A DNA stretch of 34,291 bases, taken from GCA-2746235 sp049609225 (GTDB taxonomy: Bacteria > Planctomycetota > UBA1135). The DNA is taken from contig JBMYYH010000023.1 of assembly GCA_049609225.1 (NCBI GenBank), positions 1 to 34,291 on the forward strand. Direction: 5' to 3'. The notes beneath the pieces were generated by a model. The model saw only the letters and a list, made by a program, of their open reading frames with translations. It ran no database searches and had not been told where the DNA came from. Shown here piece by piece: positions 7,969-16,116 of the stretch. The translations under genes and the position numbers were made by a program. Within the stretch, counting starts at the first letter, position 1; the number at the start of each line of letters is the position of its first letter.

Positions 7969-9779
7969 CCGATCCCCTCGACTCTAGCCTGACTTCCCGC
8001 CTCCAAGCGCTTGCTGCCTTTCCGACAGGAACCACGAGCGCGGGTTATCCCTATCTGAGTAAAGCGGCTTGGCGCATCCTGCGCGATGAAGTGCCGATCC
8101 TGTTTGGCGCCGGCGCCCGAGTCTTGGAGGTCGTCGATGCACTCACCACCGCAGCCGACGCCCTGCCTGCCGAAGATGCCGAGCGCCAACGCAATGCCAT
8201 GCGCGTGGTGCGGCAAGTCGTGCAGACGGCTGCGATCACTGCGCCACCAGACTTATGGTTGATGCGCAATATCCTGAGCGCGTTCGCCACCCTCGGCCTG
8301 CACCATCGACTCCTTGCTGGTGAGTCGATTGTTCCAGAGGCCTGCGAGGTCGACGGCAAGGCCCTGAACGAAGATGTGTTGACCACCGATCTGGGATTCC
8401 TGCATGCCCGCGGTCTGGTCGAGCTCTACGACGATGGCTATCGCATCGCCGGGCATCCCACGGCGCATGCGGTTTGGCAGGCAGCCAAGCCTCTTCCGGA
8501 AGGACTACCTGCGAGCACCACGCGTTGGTGGCGCAATCTGTTTTCCGGTGTGAGTTCGGATCCGCAACGCGCAGCACGCCTGCGCGCTCTTGGCGAGGAT
8601 CTTCAAGTGCGTGAAGAGGAAGTGCAAACGCACTGGCTCGCGACACCCAGCGAGATTGAGTTGGGTTTCCGCCTGTTGCCGGTGGTGTTGGGATTACGCG
8701 CCACCGAGATGACGTCGGAGTTTATGGAAGGCACGCGAATCTCCACCGCTGACTGGCCTCATGCGAAGGAAGGTGCGGTGGCGTCGGGGTTGCGCATTCT
8801 TGCGGCGGCGGGTTGGATCGCGTCGCTCGAACGGGATAAGGAACATCCGGTCTATGCCGTGACGGCACTTGGCGCGCGTGGGTTCTCGCGTGGGCCAGGA
8901 CCCTTCGGGATCATCGAGACTTATCAGGCGTACTTGGACCAAGGCGTATTGCTGCTGCAACAGGGCACCGCCGATGTCTGGGTAGAGCGCGGTGAGAATG
9001 TCGGCGCAAGCCAAGATGCCAACCGTCGCGCCTTCGAGAGTGCCAATGATGCCCTCGATCGTTTTTGCGACGACACCGGTTTCATTTACAAGGTCTTCGT
9101 CGAACATGCGGTGGGTCGCGGTGAGGCGACACGCATTCGTCATGAACGTTCCGGCGATGCGGGCATCCATTACTTCGGTGCCGATCTGGAAGATGCCGCC
9201 ATCGATGAAGCGAAGCGCGAACAGGAACGCGGCGTGTTGCCTTCGAACATGCAGTTCGTCCGACGCGCCGACATCGGGCGCCCGGATATTCTCAAGGCCG
9301 CATTCACCGAAGCTGCCGTTGATACGCAAGGTGCCGTGATGATGGTCGGCAATGGCTTCCACGAGGTGCGTGAACAGGATTTCACTTCCATGACCGAAGT
9401 GTTGCGCGGTTATGAACAGATGGGCATGGTGCTCTTGTTCACCGAAGAGAACGCCTTGTCCGTGGAGGACCTGCGCAACACCGCGTGGAACACGTACCAC
9501 GCCGGCTTCAAATACGTGCACGACTTGTCCGGGCAAGTGTTGCGCCCGGGCGTCGCGCGAACGCCGCACCGCAGTGGCCATCTGATGCGTGCCGCTTGGG
9601 AAGAATGCGCCCTGGCTGCGGGATATGTACGCGCGGATAAGTACTGCTCGCGCACGCGCACCATCTATCCTTACCCGACCAAGGATGGCCATAACCCGGC
9701 CGTCAGCCGCAACCACTTCTTCGTGCCAGGAGCGATCGCCAAGCAATTGAAGGGTGGCGACGAGGAATGGGCCGAGTAG
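7965..9779 (+). CDS. Winged-helix / methyltransferase-like protein
   Basis: A 604-residue cytoplasmic protein. An N-terminal helical part is followed by a winged-helix-like segment (about 120-165, EDVLTTDLGFLHARGLVELYDDGYRIAG) and a second helix-turn-helix-like segment near 260-305. The C-terminal third resembles a SAM-dependent methyltransferase: a strand-helix reading HYFGADLEDAAIDEAKRE like motif II, then MMVGNGFHEVREQD, AWNTYHAGFKYVHDLSGQ and RTRTIYPYPTKDGHNPAVS. The layout recalls O-methyltransferases with a dimerising winged helix. The usual glycine-rich SAM loop before it is not obvious, so activity is uncertain. TTG at 7965 is chosen because it overlaps the upstream stop and no ATG occurs before about residue 107. 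Confidence 0.7.
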   Translation: MTDPLDSSLTSRLQALAAFPTGTTSAGYPYLSKAAWRILRDEVPILFGAGARVLEVVDALTTAADALPAEDAERQRNAMRVVRQVVQTAAITAPPDLWLMRNILSAFATLGLHHRLLAGESIVPEACEVDGKALNEDVLTTDLGFLHARGLVELYDDGYRIAGHPTAHAVWQAAKPLPEGLPASTTRWWRNLFSGVSSDPQRAARLRALGEDLQVREEEVQTHWLATPSEIELGFRLLPVVLGLRATEMTSEFMEGTRISTADWPHAKEGAVASGLRILAAAGWIASLERDKEHPVYAVTALGARGFSRGPGPFGIIETYQAYLDQGVLLLQQGTADVWVERGENVGASQDANRRAFESANDALDRFCDDTGFIYKVFVEHAVGRGEATRIRHERSGDAGIHYFGADLEDAAIDEAKREQERGVLPSNMQFVRRADIGRPDILKAAFTEAAVDTQGAVMMVGNGFHEVREQDFTSMTEVLRGYEQMGMVLLFTEENALSVEDLRNTAWNTYHAGFKYVHDLSGQVLRPGVARTPHRSGHLMRAAWEECALAAGYVRADKYCSRTRTIYPYPTKDGHNPAVSRNHFFVPGAIAKQLKGGDEEWAE

Positions 9780-9790
9780 CCTGAAGTGCG

Positions 9791-10147
9791 ATGAAGAACG
9801 CCGCTAAAGCACTCAAGGCCCTGCGCGAGTTCGGCCTGCGCTATCCCGGCGCGCATCTCAAGAGTCCGTGGCCCAACCACGCAGACCTCGCCGTCAACGA
9901 TAAGACCTTCGCCTATCTGCCGAAGGATGACGCACCCTTTTCGATCTCCTGCAAGCTGCCGCAATCTTCCGCAGAGGCACTGAAACTACCCTTCTGCACA
10001 CCCACCGGCTACGGCCTCGGCAAGTGGGGCTGGGTGACGGCTACCATCGAACAAGGAGATATTCCCATCGACCTATTCCAAGAATGGATCGATGAGAGTT
10101 ACCGCTCGCAAGCGCCGAAGAAACTACTGAAGCAGCTCGACGATTAA
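9791..10147 (+). CDS. MmcQ/YjbR family protein
   Basis: A 118-residue single-domain protein of the MmcQ/YjbR fold (CyaY-like, sometimes annotated as DNA-binding). Supporting segments are the N-terminal helix ALKALREFGLRYPGAHLKSPW, the FAYLPKDDAPFSISCKL strand pair, GYGLGKWGWVTATI, and the C-terminal helix IDESYRSQAPKKLLKQL, all in family order. The molecular function of the family is unsettled. It starts 11 bases after the methyltransferase-like gene and is probably its operon partner. The region after the stop (101 bases) separates it from the FG-GAP gene. Confidence 0.85.
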   Translation: MKNAAKALKALREFGLRYPGAHLKSPWPNHADLAVNDKTFAYLPKDDAPFSISCKLPQSSAEALKLPFCTPTGYGLGKWGWVTATIEQGDIPIDLFQEWIDESYRSQAPKKLLKQLDD

Positions 10148-10195
10148 GTAGGCACCCTTTTAGGGAGTAACGTATTCTCGGGGCAGACTATAAGA

Positions 10196-10209
10196 TGGGA
10201 ACTTTCCCA
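10196..10209. repeat. Short perfect inverted repeat upstream of the FG-GAP gene
   Basis: The sequence TGGGAACTTTCCCA is a 6-bp inverted repeat with a 2-base centre, 40 bases before the ATG of the FG-GAP gene. A 2-base centre is too small for a good RNA hairpin loop, so it is better read as a DNA palindrome, possibly an operator. A TATAAG hexamer lies just before it at 10189-10194, but there is no matching -35 box. Confidence 0.3.
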
Positions 10210-10249
10210 CTGACACCCATTTCTTAAGCCCTATCTGCGAACGAGCACG

Positions 10250-11944
10250 ATGACCTTCCTTCCGTCCTTAATGTCTCTTGGCATATTGCTGGCACAACAG
10301 GAGCCAGCCAGTACCGTCATTCACGAGTTGATCGAAGTGCAAGGCCCAGTGGTCGTATCAAGCACAGTTGCTGCCTGGGGCCACGACCTCGATCGTGATG
10401 GCATTGTCGATCCCTTCCTTTGGGGTTGGGGGAATGCCGGCACGGTTCTGCGCGGAGGTGACCTCAAGGGAATGCTCCAGTGGGACGAGCTTCATCGAAG
10501 GCAATACCTCGACCGTCCGAACCGCTGGGTTTACCTGAAGCTTGGCACCGCCTTGCTGCAAGGTGATCGGCTCATCGGAGCTTCGGTGGCAAACATGTCT
10601 CCCCATCTTTGGGACCAATGGAACTGGAACGAAGTCATCACCTTCTTCGACTTGGAGACCGGTGAGTCGATCGCGAAGAAGACCCTGCCGAAATCTCCAA
10701 GAACAGGGATTCAGCGCATGGATCGCATTCACTCTCTCCAAAACTTGGGAGACTTGAATCGTGATGGTGCTGATGAACTCTTTGTAGTCGCTGGATCCGG
10801 TTTCAGCCCTTATCTACCGCTGGCAGTCCTGGATGGAAACAGCTTGGAAGTCATGTGGATGAAGTTTCTCCCCGTAGTTCCTGGTGGTTGGATCAATATG
10901 GGAGATTCGACAGGGCTCCCGTGGAATGATCTGGATGGCGATGGCTTTGGAGACCTAGTCTTATTCTTAGCAGAAAATGACTACCCAACGGTTCTGCATC
11001 AAAAGGCTATCTGCCTTTCAGGCAGGACGGGGGAGGTCTTATGGGAAGAGACCTATCCCTTGTCGACCGAGGGAAGAGCCCACAGGATCAGTGATGTGTC
11101 AGGTGATGGAGTTCCAGACTTCTTCCTTTACTCCAACACCCATACGGCTCCAGTAGAAGGCGCCTTCCTTGCCGTTGATGGTGCAGACGGTTCCATTCTT
11201 TGGAAGCGAAGTATGGCCGACTATGATCGTTGGTTCTCTACGATTCCTCCCGCTCAGGGGGGCACTGTTAGGCATGCTGTGGTCCCGGGCCCAGACCTCA
11301 ATCTAGATGGAACGCAAGAAGTCATGGTGATCGTGCAAGGGACCGCGAACCCATTGAAGCTGGGATACTTTTCCTACTACCTCGATGGTCAGAATGGCGA
11401 CCGACTGCTCATGGAAAAAGTCGAGACCAGTTTTGCGGAGCCATGGTTTCCTGCGGGCATTAACGTTGGGATCCATCCTGTCGGTGATATTGATCACGAC
11501 GGCTGGCCGGAAATGATGTGGGAGAATTACGACTTAGCGGACGACCGATACTCGGCCATCTTTACGGGTTACCAAACTCTTCGTGCTTCCGATATGGCGC
11601 ACGAAGGCGAATCTCTCGCACTCACCATGCATCTCCCGAGTGCTGGCGGAAAACCATATCGCCTCTATCTGTCCACAGCCTTCGAGCCGTACGGCGATGG
11701 CTTCCATCTTGGTGACTGGAACACGCACCTCGGCGATTCCCTTGTGCTCGGTGCAAGTCTCCAGTCGCTAAGCCTTCGCGGCACCCTTGGCGCTGCAGGC
11801 AAAGCCACGCATCCTTTGCGCATCCCCAGTGGCGCAGGCCTTGCGGGGAAAACACTCCATGCCATCGCAATCGTGGAGGACGCCACCCGGCCCGATGGGG
11901 TCTGGTGCAAGAGCACGGTGGCGTCGATCGAAATCCTGCCTTAG
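10250..11944 (+). CDS. Secreted FG-GAP/VCBS repeat protein
   Basis: A 564-residue exported protein. The N-terminus MTFLPSLMSLGILLAQQEPA looks like a short signal peptide cleaved near residue 15-18. Six calcium-binding-type Asp clusters follow in FG-GAP repeats, at about residues 46 (DLDRDG), 168 (DLNRDG), 227 (DLDGDG), 282 (DVSGDG), 349 (DLNLDG) and 413 (DIDHDG). These would form a beta-propeller like those of integrin alpha chains. The last 110 residues form a separate Gly/Leu-rich beta domain ending in VASIEILP. Such proteins are surface or periplasmic and often adhesive; no enzyme signature is seen. It is monocistronic, convergent with the LeuA-like gene, with only 12 bases between stops. 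Its base composition is slightly more AT-rich than its neighbours. Confidence 0.85.
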   Translation: MTFLPSLMSLGILLAQQEPASTVIHELIEVQGPVVVSSTVAAWGHDLDRDGIVDPFLWGWGNAGTVLRGGDLKGMLQWDELHRRQYLDRPNRWVYLKLGTALLQGDRLIGASVANMSPHLWDQWNWNEVITFFDLETGESIAKKTLPKSPRTGIQRMDRIHSLQNLGDLNRDGADELFVVAGSGFSPYLPLAVLDGNSLEVMWMKFLPVVPGGWINMGDSTGLPWNDLDGDGFGDLVLFLAENDYPTVLHQKAICLSGRTGEVLWEETYPLSTEGRAHRISDVSGDGVPDFFLYSNTHTAPVEGAFLAVDGADGSILWKRSMADYDRWFSTIPPAQGGTVRHAVVPGPDLNLDGTQEVMVIVQGTANPLKLGYFSYYLDGQNGDRLLMEKVETSFAEPWFPAGINVGIHPVGDIDHDGWPEMMWENYDLADDRYSAIFTGYQTLRASDMAHEGESLALTMHLPSAGGKPYRLYLSTAFEPYGDGFHLGDWNTHLGDSLVLGASLQSLSLRGTLGAAGKATHPLRIPSGAGLAGKTLHAIAIVEDATRPDGVWCKSTVASIEILP

Positions 11945-11956
11945 CAAGGGCCGGAT

Positions 11957-13189
11957 TTAAGCGTCTTGCAGGACGCCAGCTGCAGCCAGCACTTCCTCTT
12001 CCGTCAGCAAACGGCTAGAAGCCTTCGCGGCATTCAACACGGCAGCAATGCGTTCTTCGGTCGCATCGTGGCCGCGCTGTTCGAGGAACCAGATGACATT
12101 CGACTTGCCGCTCATCGGGCCAACCGAAATCACTTGTTCCATGCCGAACTCATGCGCCGGAACGCCGGAGTAGACGAGGTCGGACAACCAACGATCGCCC
12201 TTCTTCATCGCCTTGATCACGGCCGCTGCGTGCACGCCGGTCGCCGTCTCGAATGCATCGTGACCGAACACCGGGTACTCGCGACGAATCGGGCGACCCG
12301 TAGCTTCGCTGGCGAGTTTCACGTAATCACCCAAGCGAGTGAGATCACGTTCGACCCAGCCCAGTAGCTTCAGGTTCACCAGCAACAGGTCCATCTCGGT
12401 GTTGCCAGCGCGCTCGCCGATACCGAGTGCCGTGGCGTGCGCACGTTCGGCGCCTGCCGCGAGGGCACTCATGGTGTTGATCACACCGAGGCCGCGGTCA
12501 CGGTGACCATGCCAGTCCAAGCCGACATGGGTGGCATCCTTCTCGACGAGGAAGTTCTTCAACCACTCGAAGATGTTGCGCACCGCATAAGGAATTACGC
12601 CACCGACCGTATCGCAGATACACAGACGATCCGCACCTTCATCGATCGCAGCACCATTCAAGACGCTCAAGATCTCCGGCGTGGAGCGCACCGTGTCTTC
12701 GGTGACGAACATCAGCGGCAGGTCATTCTGCTTGGCGAAGCGCACGGCATCGCGCACCATCTGCACCATGCGGTCGAGATCCCAGTTCTCGGCGTAGGCA
12801 CGAATCGGGGAACTTCCGATGAAAGCGCAGACCTCGATCGGCGCGCCGACCTTCTGCACCATGTCGACGATCGGCTCGATGTCACTGACCATCGTGCGAC
12901 AAGCGACGTTGGGCGTGATGTTGAGCGGCAACATCTCCTTGGCCAAGGCCAAGATGTGCTGGCGCGCGTTGTTGCCTGCACCGGGCAGGCCGACGTCGGC
13001 GGTATCCACGCCGAGCTCTTCCATCAGGTGGATGAGTTCGATCTTCTTGTCCAACGGCGGATCCGACACGCTCGGGCATTGCAGCCCGTCACGGAGGGTC
13101 TCGTCGTCGAGCATGACCTTGCCGGCCGGCGGAGGTTCATGATGCGGACCGATTCCGGCCCAGTCGTAGATGAGTTCGTCGCGTTCCAC
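11957..13189 (-). CDS. LeuA/NifV-type DRE-TIM metallolyase (2-isopropylmalate / homocitrate / citramalate synthase family)
   Basis: A 410-residue TIM-barrel enzyme condensing acetyl-CoA with a 2-oxo acid. Family marks are LDDETLRDGLQCPS (the DRE-type start, Arg and Asp at the active site), LCICDTVGGVIP, GLDWHGHRDRGLGVINT (metal-binding His residues) and GIGERAGNTEMDLLLVNL. At 410 residues it lacks the full LeuA C-terminal regulatory domain (about 500 or more residues), so a leucine-insensitive isopropylmalate synthase, homocitrate synthase or citramalate synthase are all possible. The start is a GTG at 13189, 15 bases after the preceding gene; the next ATG would remove the catalytic DETLRDG neighbourhood. 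It is the last gene of a three-gene minus operon. Confidence 0.87.
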   Translation of the reverse strand: MERDELIYDWAGIGPHHEPPPAGKVMLDDETLRDGLQCPSVSDPPLDKKIELIHLMEELGVDTADVGLPGAGNNARQHILALAKEMLPLNITPNVACRTMVSDIEPIVDMVQKVGAPIEVCAFIGSSPIRAYAENWDLDRMVQMVRDAVRFAKQNDLPLMFVTEDTVRSTPEILSVLNGAAIDEGADRLCICDTVGGVIPYAVRNIFEWLKNFLVEKDATHVGLDWHGHRDRGLGVINTMSALAAGAERAHATALGIGERAGNTEMDLLLVNLKLLGWVERDLTRLGDYVKLASEATGRPIRREYPVFGHDAFETATGVHAAAVIKAMKKGDRWLSDLVYSGVPAHEFGMEQVISVGPMSGKSNVIWFLEQRGHDATEERIAAVLNAAKASSRLLTEEEVLAAAGVLQDA

Positions 13190-13204
13190 TTGTGCGAAAT
13201 TTTT

Positions 13205-14353
13205 TTAGCGCTCGTTGTCGCCACGCAGGAAGTCTTCCAACTCCTGCTGGTTCCACTTCAGGCTTCGCCCGACGCCGGAGATCACCCTTTCAGTGACCCA
13301 GTCCGCAAGGCAAAGCGGTAGCGCCAGCATTTTCGCAGATTCCTCGCCCTCCGACAGGAGGATTCCCTCTCGACGTAACTTTCCCTGTGCCGAAACCAAC
13401 CTACGCTTGCGGAAGAGGTCGTCGCGGTGTTCGGCGGTGAGGCGTAAGCACTCCCCGGGGGAAAGATAGAGCTCATGATCGAGCACTTCGGCGAACAGGC
13501 AATGCGCGACCAACAAGATGTGGTCCGGCCCAAGCCGATAGTTCGCAGCCAGGCGCTCGAGGCCAAACTCCCGTCCACCAGGCGTGGCGGCGAGGCGCCG
13601 GCGGATCTCAATCCACTTGGCATGCGCCAGTTCGCGTAAGCCTTGCAGACGCGGCGTGTTTGCCGTCGTCATGAGGTCGGCTTCGAACAGCGCCTCGGTC
13701 CTTTGCATGCAGATCTGACGCCAGTTGCCGATCTCCCAGAGGTATTCGCTCTCATCGTGGAAGGGGGCGACAGGTGCGCGAGTCTCGGTGGGCTCGGCGG
13801 TTTCCCCCTCGGCGACCTCGGCGGCGGGCTCCTTTCCGGCAGATTCGTTCTCGCCAGGAGCCTGGGTGGGCCAAAACAGGTTCAAAGCGGTCGGACTCGG
13901 CATGAAATAGCTGTCGAGCGGGTCAAAACCGACGCGTGTGGCCTCGCAGACCACCCAATCGCCGCCGCGCAGCAAACCTTCCGGGCCCAATAGCTCCATG
14001 GTCTCGCTCCGGGGCAACCCAGCGCGCAGCAGCAAGCCGCAGAGCCCGGCGCCGGACAAGGCTTCGGTGACGCCAGAAATCCGACGATGAAACAGGAGTG
14101 CCAGAATCAGCAGCGAACTCGAATCCAGGCTCGCGGCGGTTGGATCCTTGCGGATACCCGGTAACCGCGGGAAGACCTGCTCACCCAGGGCGGCAACTTC
14201 TCGACGCGCGCGGTGCAGCGACTCGTCGGTCGGACGCGCTCCACGCGAAGTGAGATCCTGAAGTTCTCGAAGCTGATCGCAGACTTCGAGGAGGCCGTCG
14301 AGAGGGGAGTGTTCGTGCAAAGGAAAAACCTTGGAGACACTCCGAGTATGCAC
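13205..14353 (-). CDS. Conserved protein of unknown function, 382 aa
   Basis: A cytoplasmic protein of 382 residues without a signal peptide or membrane helix. It has an N-terminal helical region, a middle section with a helix-rich HRRISGVTEALSGAGLCGLLLRAG, a low-complexity acidic/Ala/Pro/Glu linker (about 175-205), and a C-terminal helical region (YRLGPDHILLVAHCLFAEVLDH, then LFRKRRLVSAQGKLRREGILL). The C-terminal pattern resembles the helical N-terminal domain that precedes AAA+ ATPases in some bacteria, but no Walker motifs follow. The start is a GTG at 14353, 16 bases after the stop of the upstream small gene; no ATG is close. It is probably cotranscribed with the genes on either side. 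Confidence 0.72.
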   Translation of the reverse strand: MHTRSVSKVFPLHEHSPLDGLLEVCDQLRELQDLTSRGARPTDESLHRARREVAALGEQVFPRLPGIRKDPTAASLDSSSLLILALLFHRRISGVTEALSGAGLCGLLLRAGLPRSETMELLGPEGLLRGGDWVVCEATRVGFDPLDSYFMPSPTALNLFWPTQAPGENESAGKEPAAEVAEGETAEPTETRAPVAPFHDESEYLWEIGNWRQICMQRTEALFEADLMTTANTPRLQGLRELAHAKWIEIRRRLAATPGGREFGLERLAANYRLGPDHILLVAHCLFAEVLDHELYLSPGECLRLTAEHRDDLFRKRRLVSAQGKLRREGILLSEGEESAKMLALPLCLADWVTERVISGVGRSLKWNQQELEDFLRGDNER

Positions 14354-14369
14354 GCCTCAGCCGAAGATT

Positions 14370-14684
14370 TCAGCCCTGCTTCTCGACCAATTCGCTCCAC
14401 TGCTGGAACGACTCGACCGCTTCACGCCCATAGACAGGCACGATCCATTTCTTTCCCTTCTGGAAAGCCTTACCGGGATTGAGCCCGGTGCGTCGGATAA
14501 GGGTGTTGACCAAGCCGACTTCATCCTCATCCTTGAGGACAAGACGAACTTCCCAACCTTTGCGATAGGCGCGATGGCCTTCCTGGAGCCGATCCTCATC
14601 GGGGCGTCGGCAATAGGAGTTGCGGTTGAAGAAGCGTCCAAGGCGGCGTCGGTCGGACAACTGTGTGGGGGTGACCGAAGACAT
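14370..14684 (-). CDS. Small conserved protein of unknown function, 104 aa
   Basis: A 104-residue basic protein beginning at the ATG at 14684. Its N-terminus has RRRLGRFFNRNSYCRRPDE, then HRAYRKGWEVRLVLKDEDEV, LIRRTGLNPGKAFQKGKKWI, and ends PVYGREAVESFQQWSELV. The pattern of aromatic and Gly residues around EVRLV, GLNPGKAF and PVYGREAV is one I associate with small uncharacterised proteins in planctomycetes and verrucomicrobia; the role is unknown. It is preferred over overlapping frames because it leaves a 16-base gap to the next minus gene and runs from a divergent promoter region. It could be a small nucleic-acid-binding protein, but that is only a guess from its charge. Confidence 0.68.
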   Translation of the reverse strand: MSSVTPTQLSDRRRLGRFFNRNSYCRRPDEDRLQEGHRAYRKGWEVRLVLKDEDEVGLVNTLIRRTGLNPGKAFQKGKKWIVPVYGREAVESFQQWSELVEKQG

Positions 14685-14689
14685 GGAGA

Positions 14690-14712
14690 AACCATCATAA
14701 GAAAGGATGGTT
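14690..14712. promoter_or_regulatory. Inverted repeat in the divergent promoter of mgtE
   Basis: AACCATC, 9 bases, then GATGGTT form a perfect 7-bp inverted repeat located in the 50 bases between the small minus gene (start 14684) and mgtE (start 14735). The position fits an operator bound by a dimeric regulator affecting both directions. It could also fold as a hairpin in the 5' leader of either transcript. No Mg-sensing M-box leader fits in so short a space. Confidence 0.4.
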
Positions 14713-14734
14713 GAAGTGGCTAGGATAGTAGGTC

Positions 14735-16108
14735 ATGCCGCGCGTCCGACGTCGGGAGATCCGCCACCAGGTGCAACAAGCGCTTCAGGAACATCTGAAC
14801 GCGCCGGTGGGCACGGCGTTTACCCCGGGCGAAGGACAGCACGCCGCCGACCTCGCGGATGTCATGTGGCTGGACCTGGATGCCGAGGAGGCGCGTCGCA
14901 TATTCCTCGAGATGGAGCTGCATGATGCCGCCGAAGTCTTGGCAGAGGCGGAAGTTCCGTTGCAGAAACGTCTGTTGGAAGATGCCGATCCGGAGCGCGT
15001 CGGCCGCCTCCTCGGGGAACTCAGTTATGACGACGGCACCGACCTCCTCGAAGTTCTAGCGGAAGACCTGCGCCTGGAAGTGATGTGTTTCGTCACTCCG
15101 GAAGATGCCGCTGAGTTGCGCCACCTTTCCGAGTACGCGCCCGATACGGCGGGCGGCATGATGACCACCGAGTTCCTCACCGCACACCCGGGTGAGAATA
15201 TCGGCGATGTCTTGAAGCGCATCAAGCGCGACGAAGGCGAAGCGGAAAGTATTCACGTGGTCTTCGTGGTCGACGACGATGGCAAGTTGCGCGGTGTTCT
15301 GAGCACGCGTGAACTGCTCGAGTCCGGCATCCATGACACGGTCGGCGCCAACATGATTCCGGATGTCATCCATGCGCGCGTGGATGAAGATAAGGAGGAT
15401 GTCGCGCACCGCATCCTGCACTACAACCTTTCCGCGATTCCGATCCTGGACCCGCGTGAGATCGTCGTCGGCATCGTCACCAGCGACGATGCGCTTGAAG
15501 TCATGGAGGATGAGGGATCGGAAGATGCTCTGCTCCTCGCGGGTGCACACGGTGGTTCGGATGCCGGTGAACCGCTCGGCCGCATGGTGGCGCACCGCGC
15601 GCCGATGTTGGCCATTCCGGTGCTTGCCGGACTCGTGATGGCCAAGGTCATGGAAGGCTTCGGTATCGGTGGCGTTGATGATTCCATCTTCCAGATCATC
15701 GTGAGTTATGTACCGATGGTTTTGGCGCTTTCCGGCACGGTGGGCATGCAGACTTCCGCGGTTCTGGTGCGTGGTTTCGCGACCGGTCAAATCATGCATG
15801 GCCGTCGCACCTCGGTCTTCTTGAGTGAAGTCAAGGTCGGTTGCGCCTTGGGCGTGCTTTGCGCCTTAGTGGCCGCACCGGCGATCGGATTGCTGATTGG
15901 CGACTTTGGCCACGGCATGAGCATGAGCTTCGCCCTGATGATTGCAGTCATTTGGTCCGCCACGGCATCGAGTAGTATTGCGATGGGCAGCGAAGCCGTC
16001 GGTCTCGACCCGGCATTGGTTTCCGGCCCCATCATGATTGCGGTCAGCGACTTGTCGTCCGTGGTCCTATTCTTGGGGATGGCATCCTGGATGCTGCCCG
16101 CTCCCTAA
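14735..16108 (+). CDS. mgtE: Magnesium transporter MgtE
   Basis: A 457-residue Mg2+ channel of the inner membrane. The N-terminal superhelical domain (about 30-125) contains LHDAAEVLAEAEVPLQKRLLE and is followed by two CBS domains (about 135-255; AGGMMTTEFLTAHPGENIGD, then VVGIVTSDDALEVMEDEGSED), which sense Mg2+ and close the pore. Five membrane helices follow, with the conserved pore segments YVPMVLALSGTVGMQTSAV and GLDPALVSGPIMIAVSDLSS; Asp in the latter (SDLSS) matches the Mg-binding Asp of the family. The length matches. The start has a weak AGG upstream. The signal peptidase gene begins 8 bases after the stop, so they are likely cotranscribed. Confidence 0.95.
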   Translation: MPRVRRREIRHQVQQALQEHLNAPVGTAFTPGEGQHAADLADVMWLDLDAEEARRIFLEMELHDAAEVLAEAEVPLQKRLLEDADPERVGRLLGELSYDDGTDLLEVLAEDLRLEVMCFVTPEDAAELRHLSEYAPDTAGGMMTTEFLTAHPGENIGDVLKRIKRDEGEAESIHVVFVVDDDGKLRGVLSTRELLESGIHDTVGANMIPDVIHARVDEDKEDVAHRILHYNLSAIPILDPREIVVGIVTSDDALEVMEDEGSEDALLLAGAHGGSDAGEPLGRMVAHRAPMLAIPVLAGLVMAKVMEGFGIGGVDDSIFQIIVSYVPMVLALSGTVGMQTSAVLVRGFATGQIMHGRRTSVFLSEVKVGCALGVLCALVAAPAIGLLIGDFGHGMSMSFALMIAVIWSATASSSIAMGSEAVGLDPALVSGPIMIAVSDLSSVVLFLGMASWMLPAP

Positions 16109-16116
16109 TCAACTCC

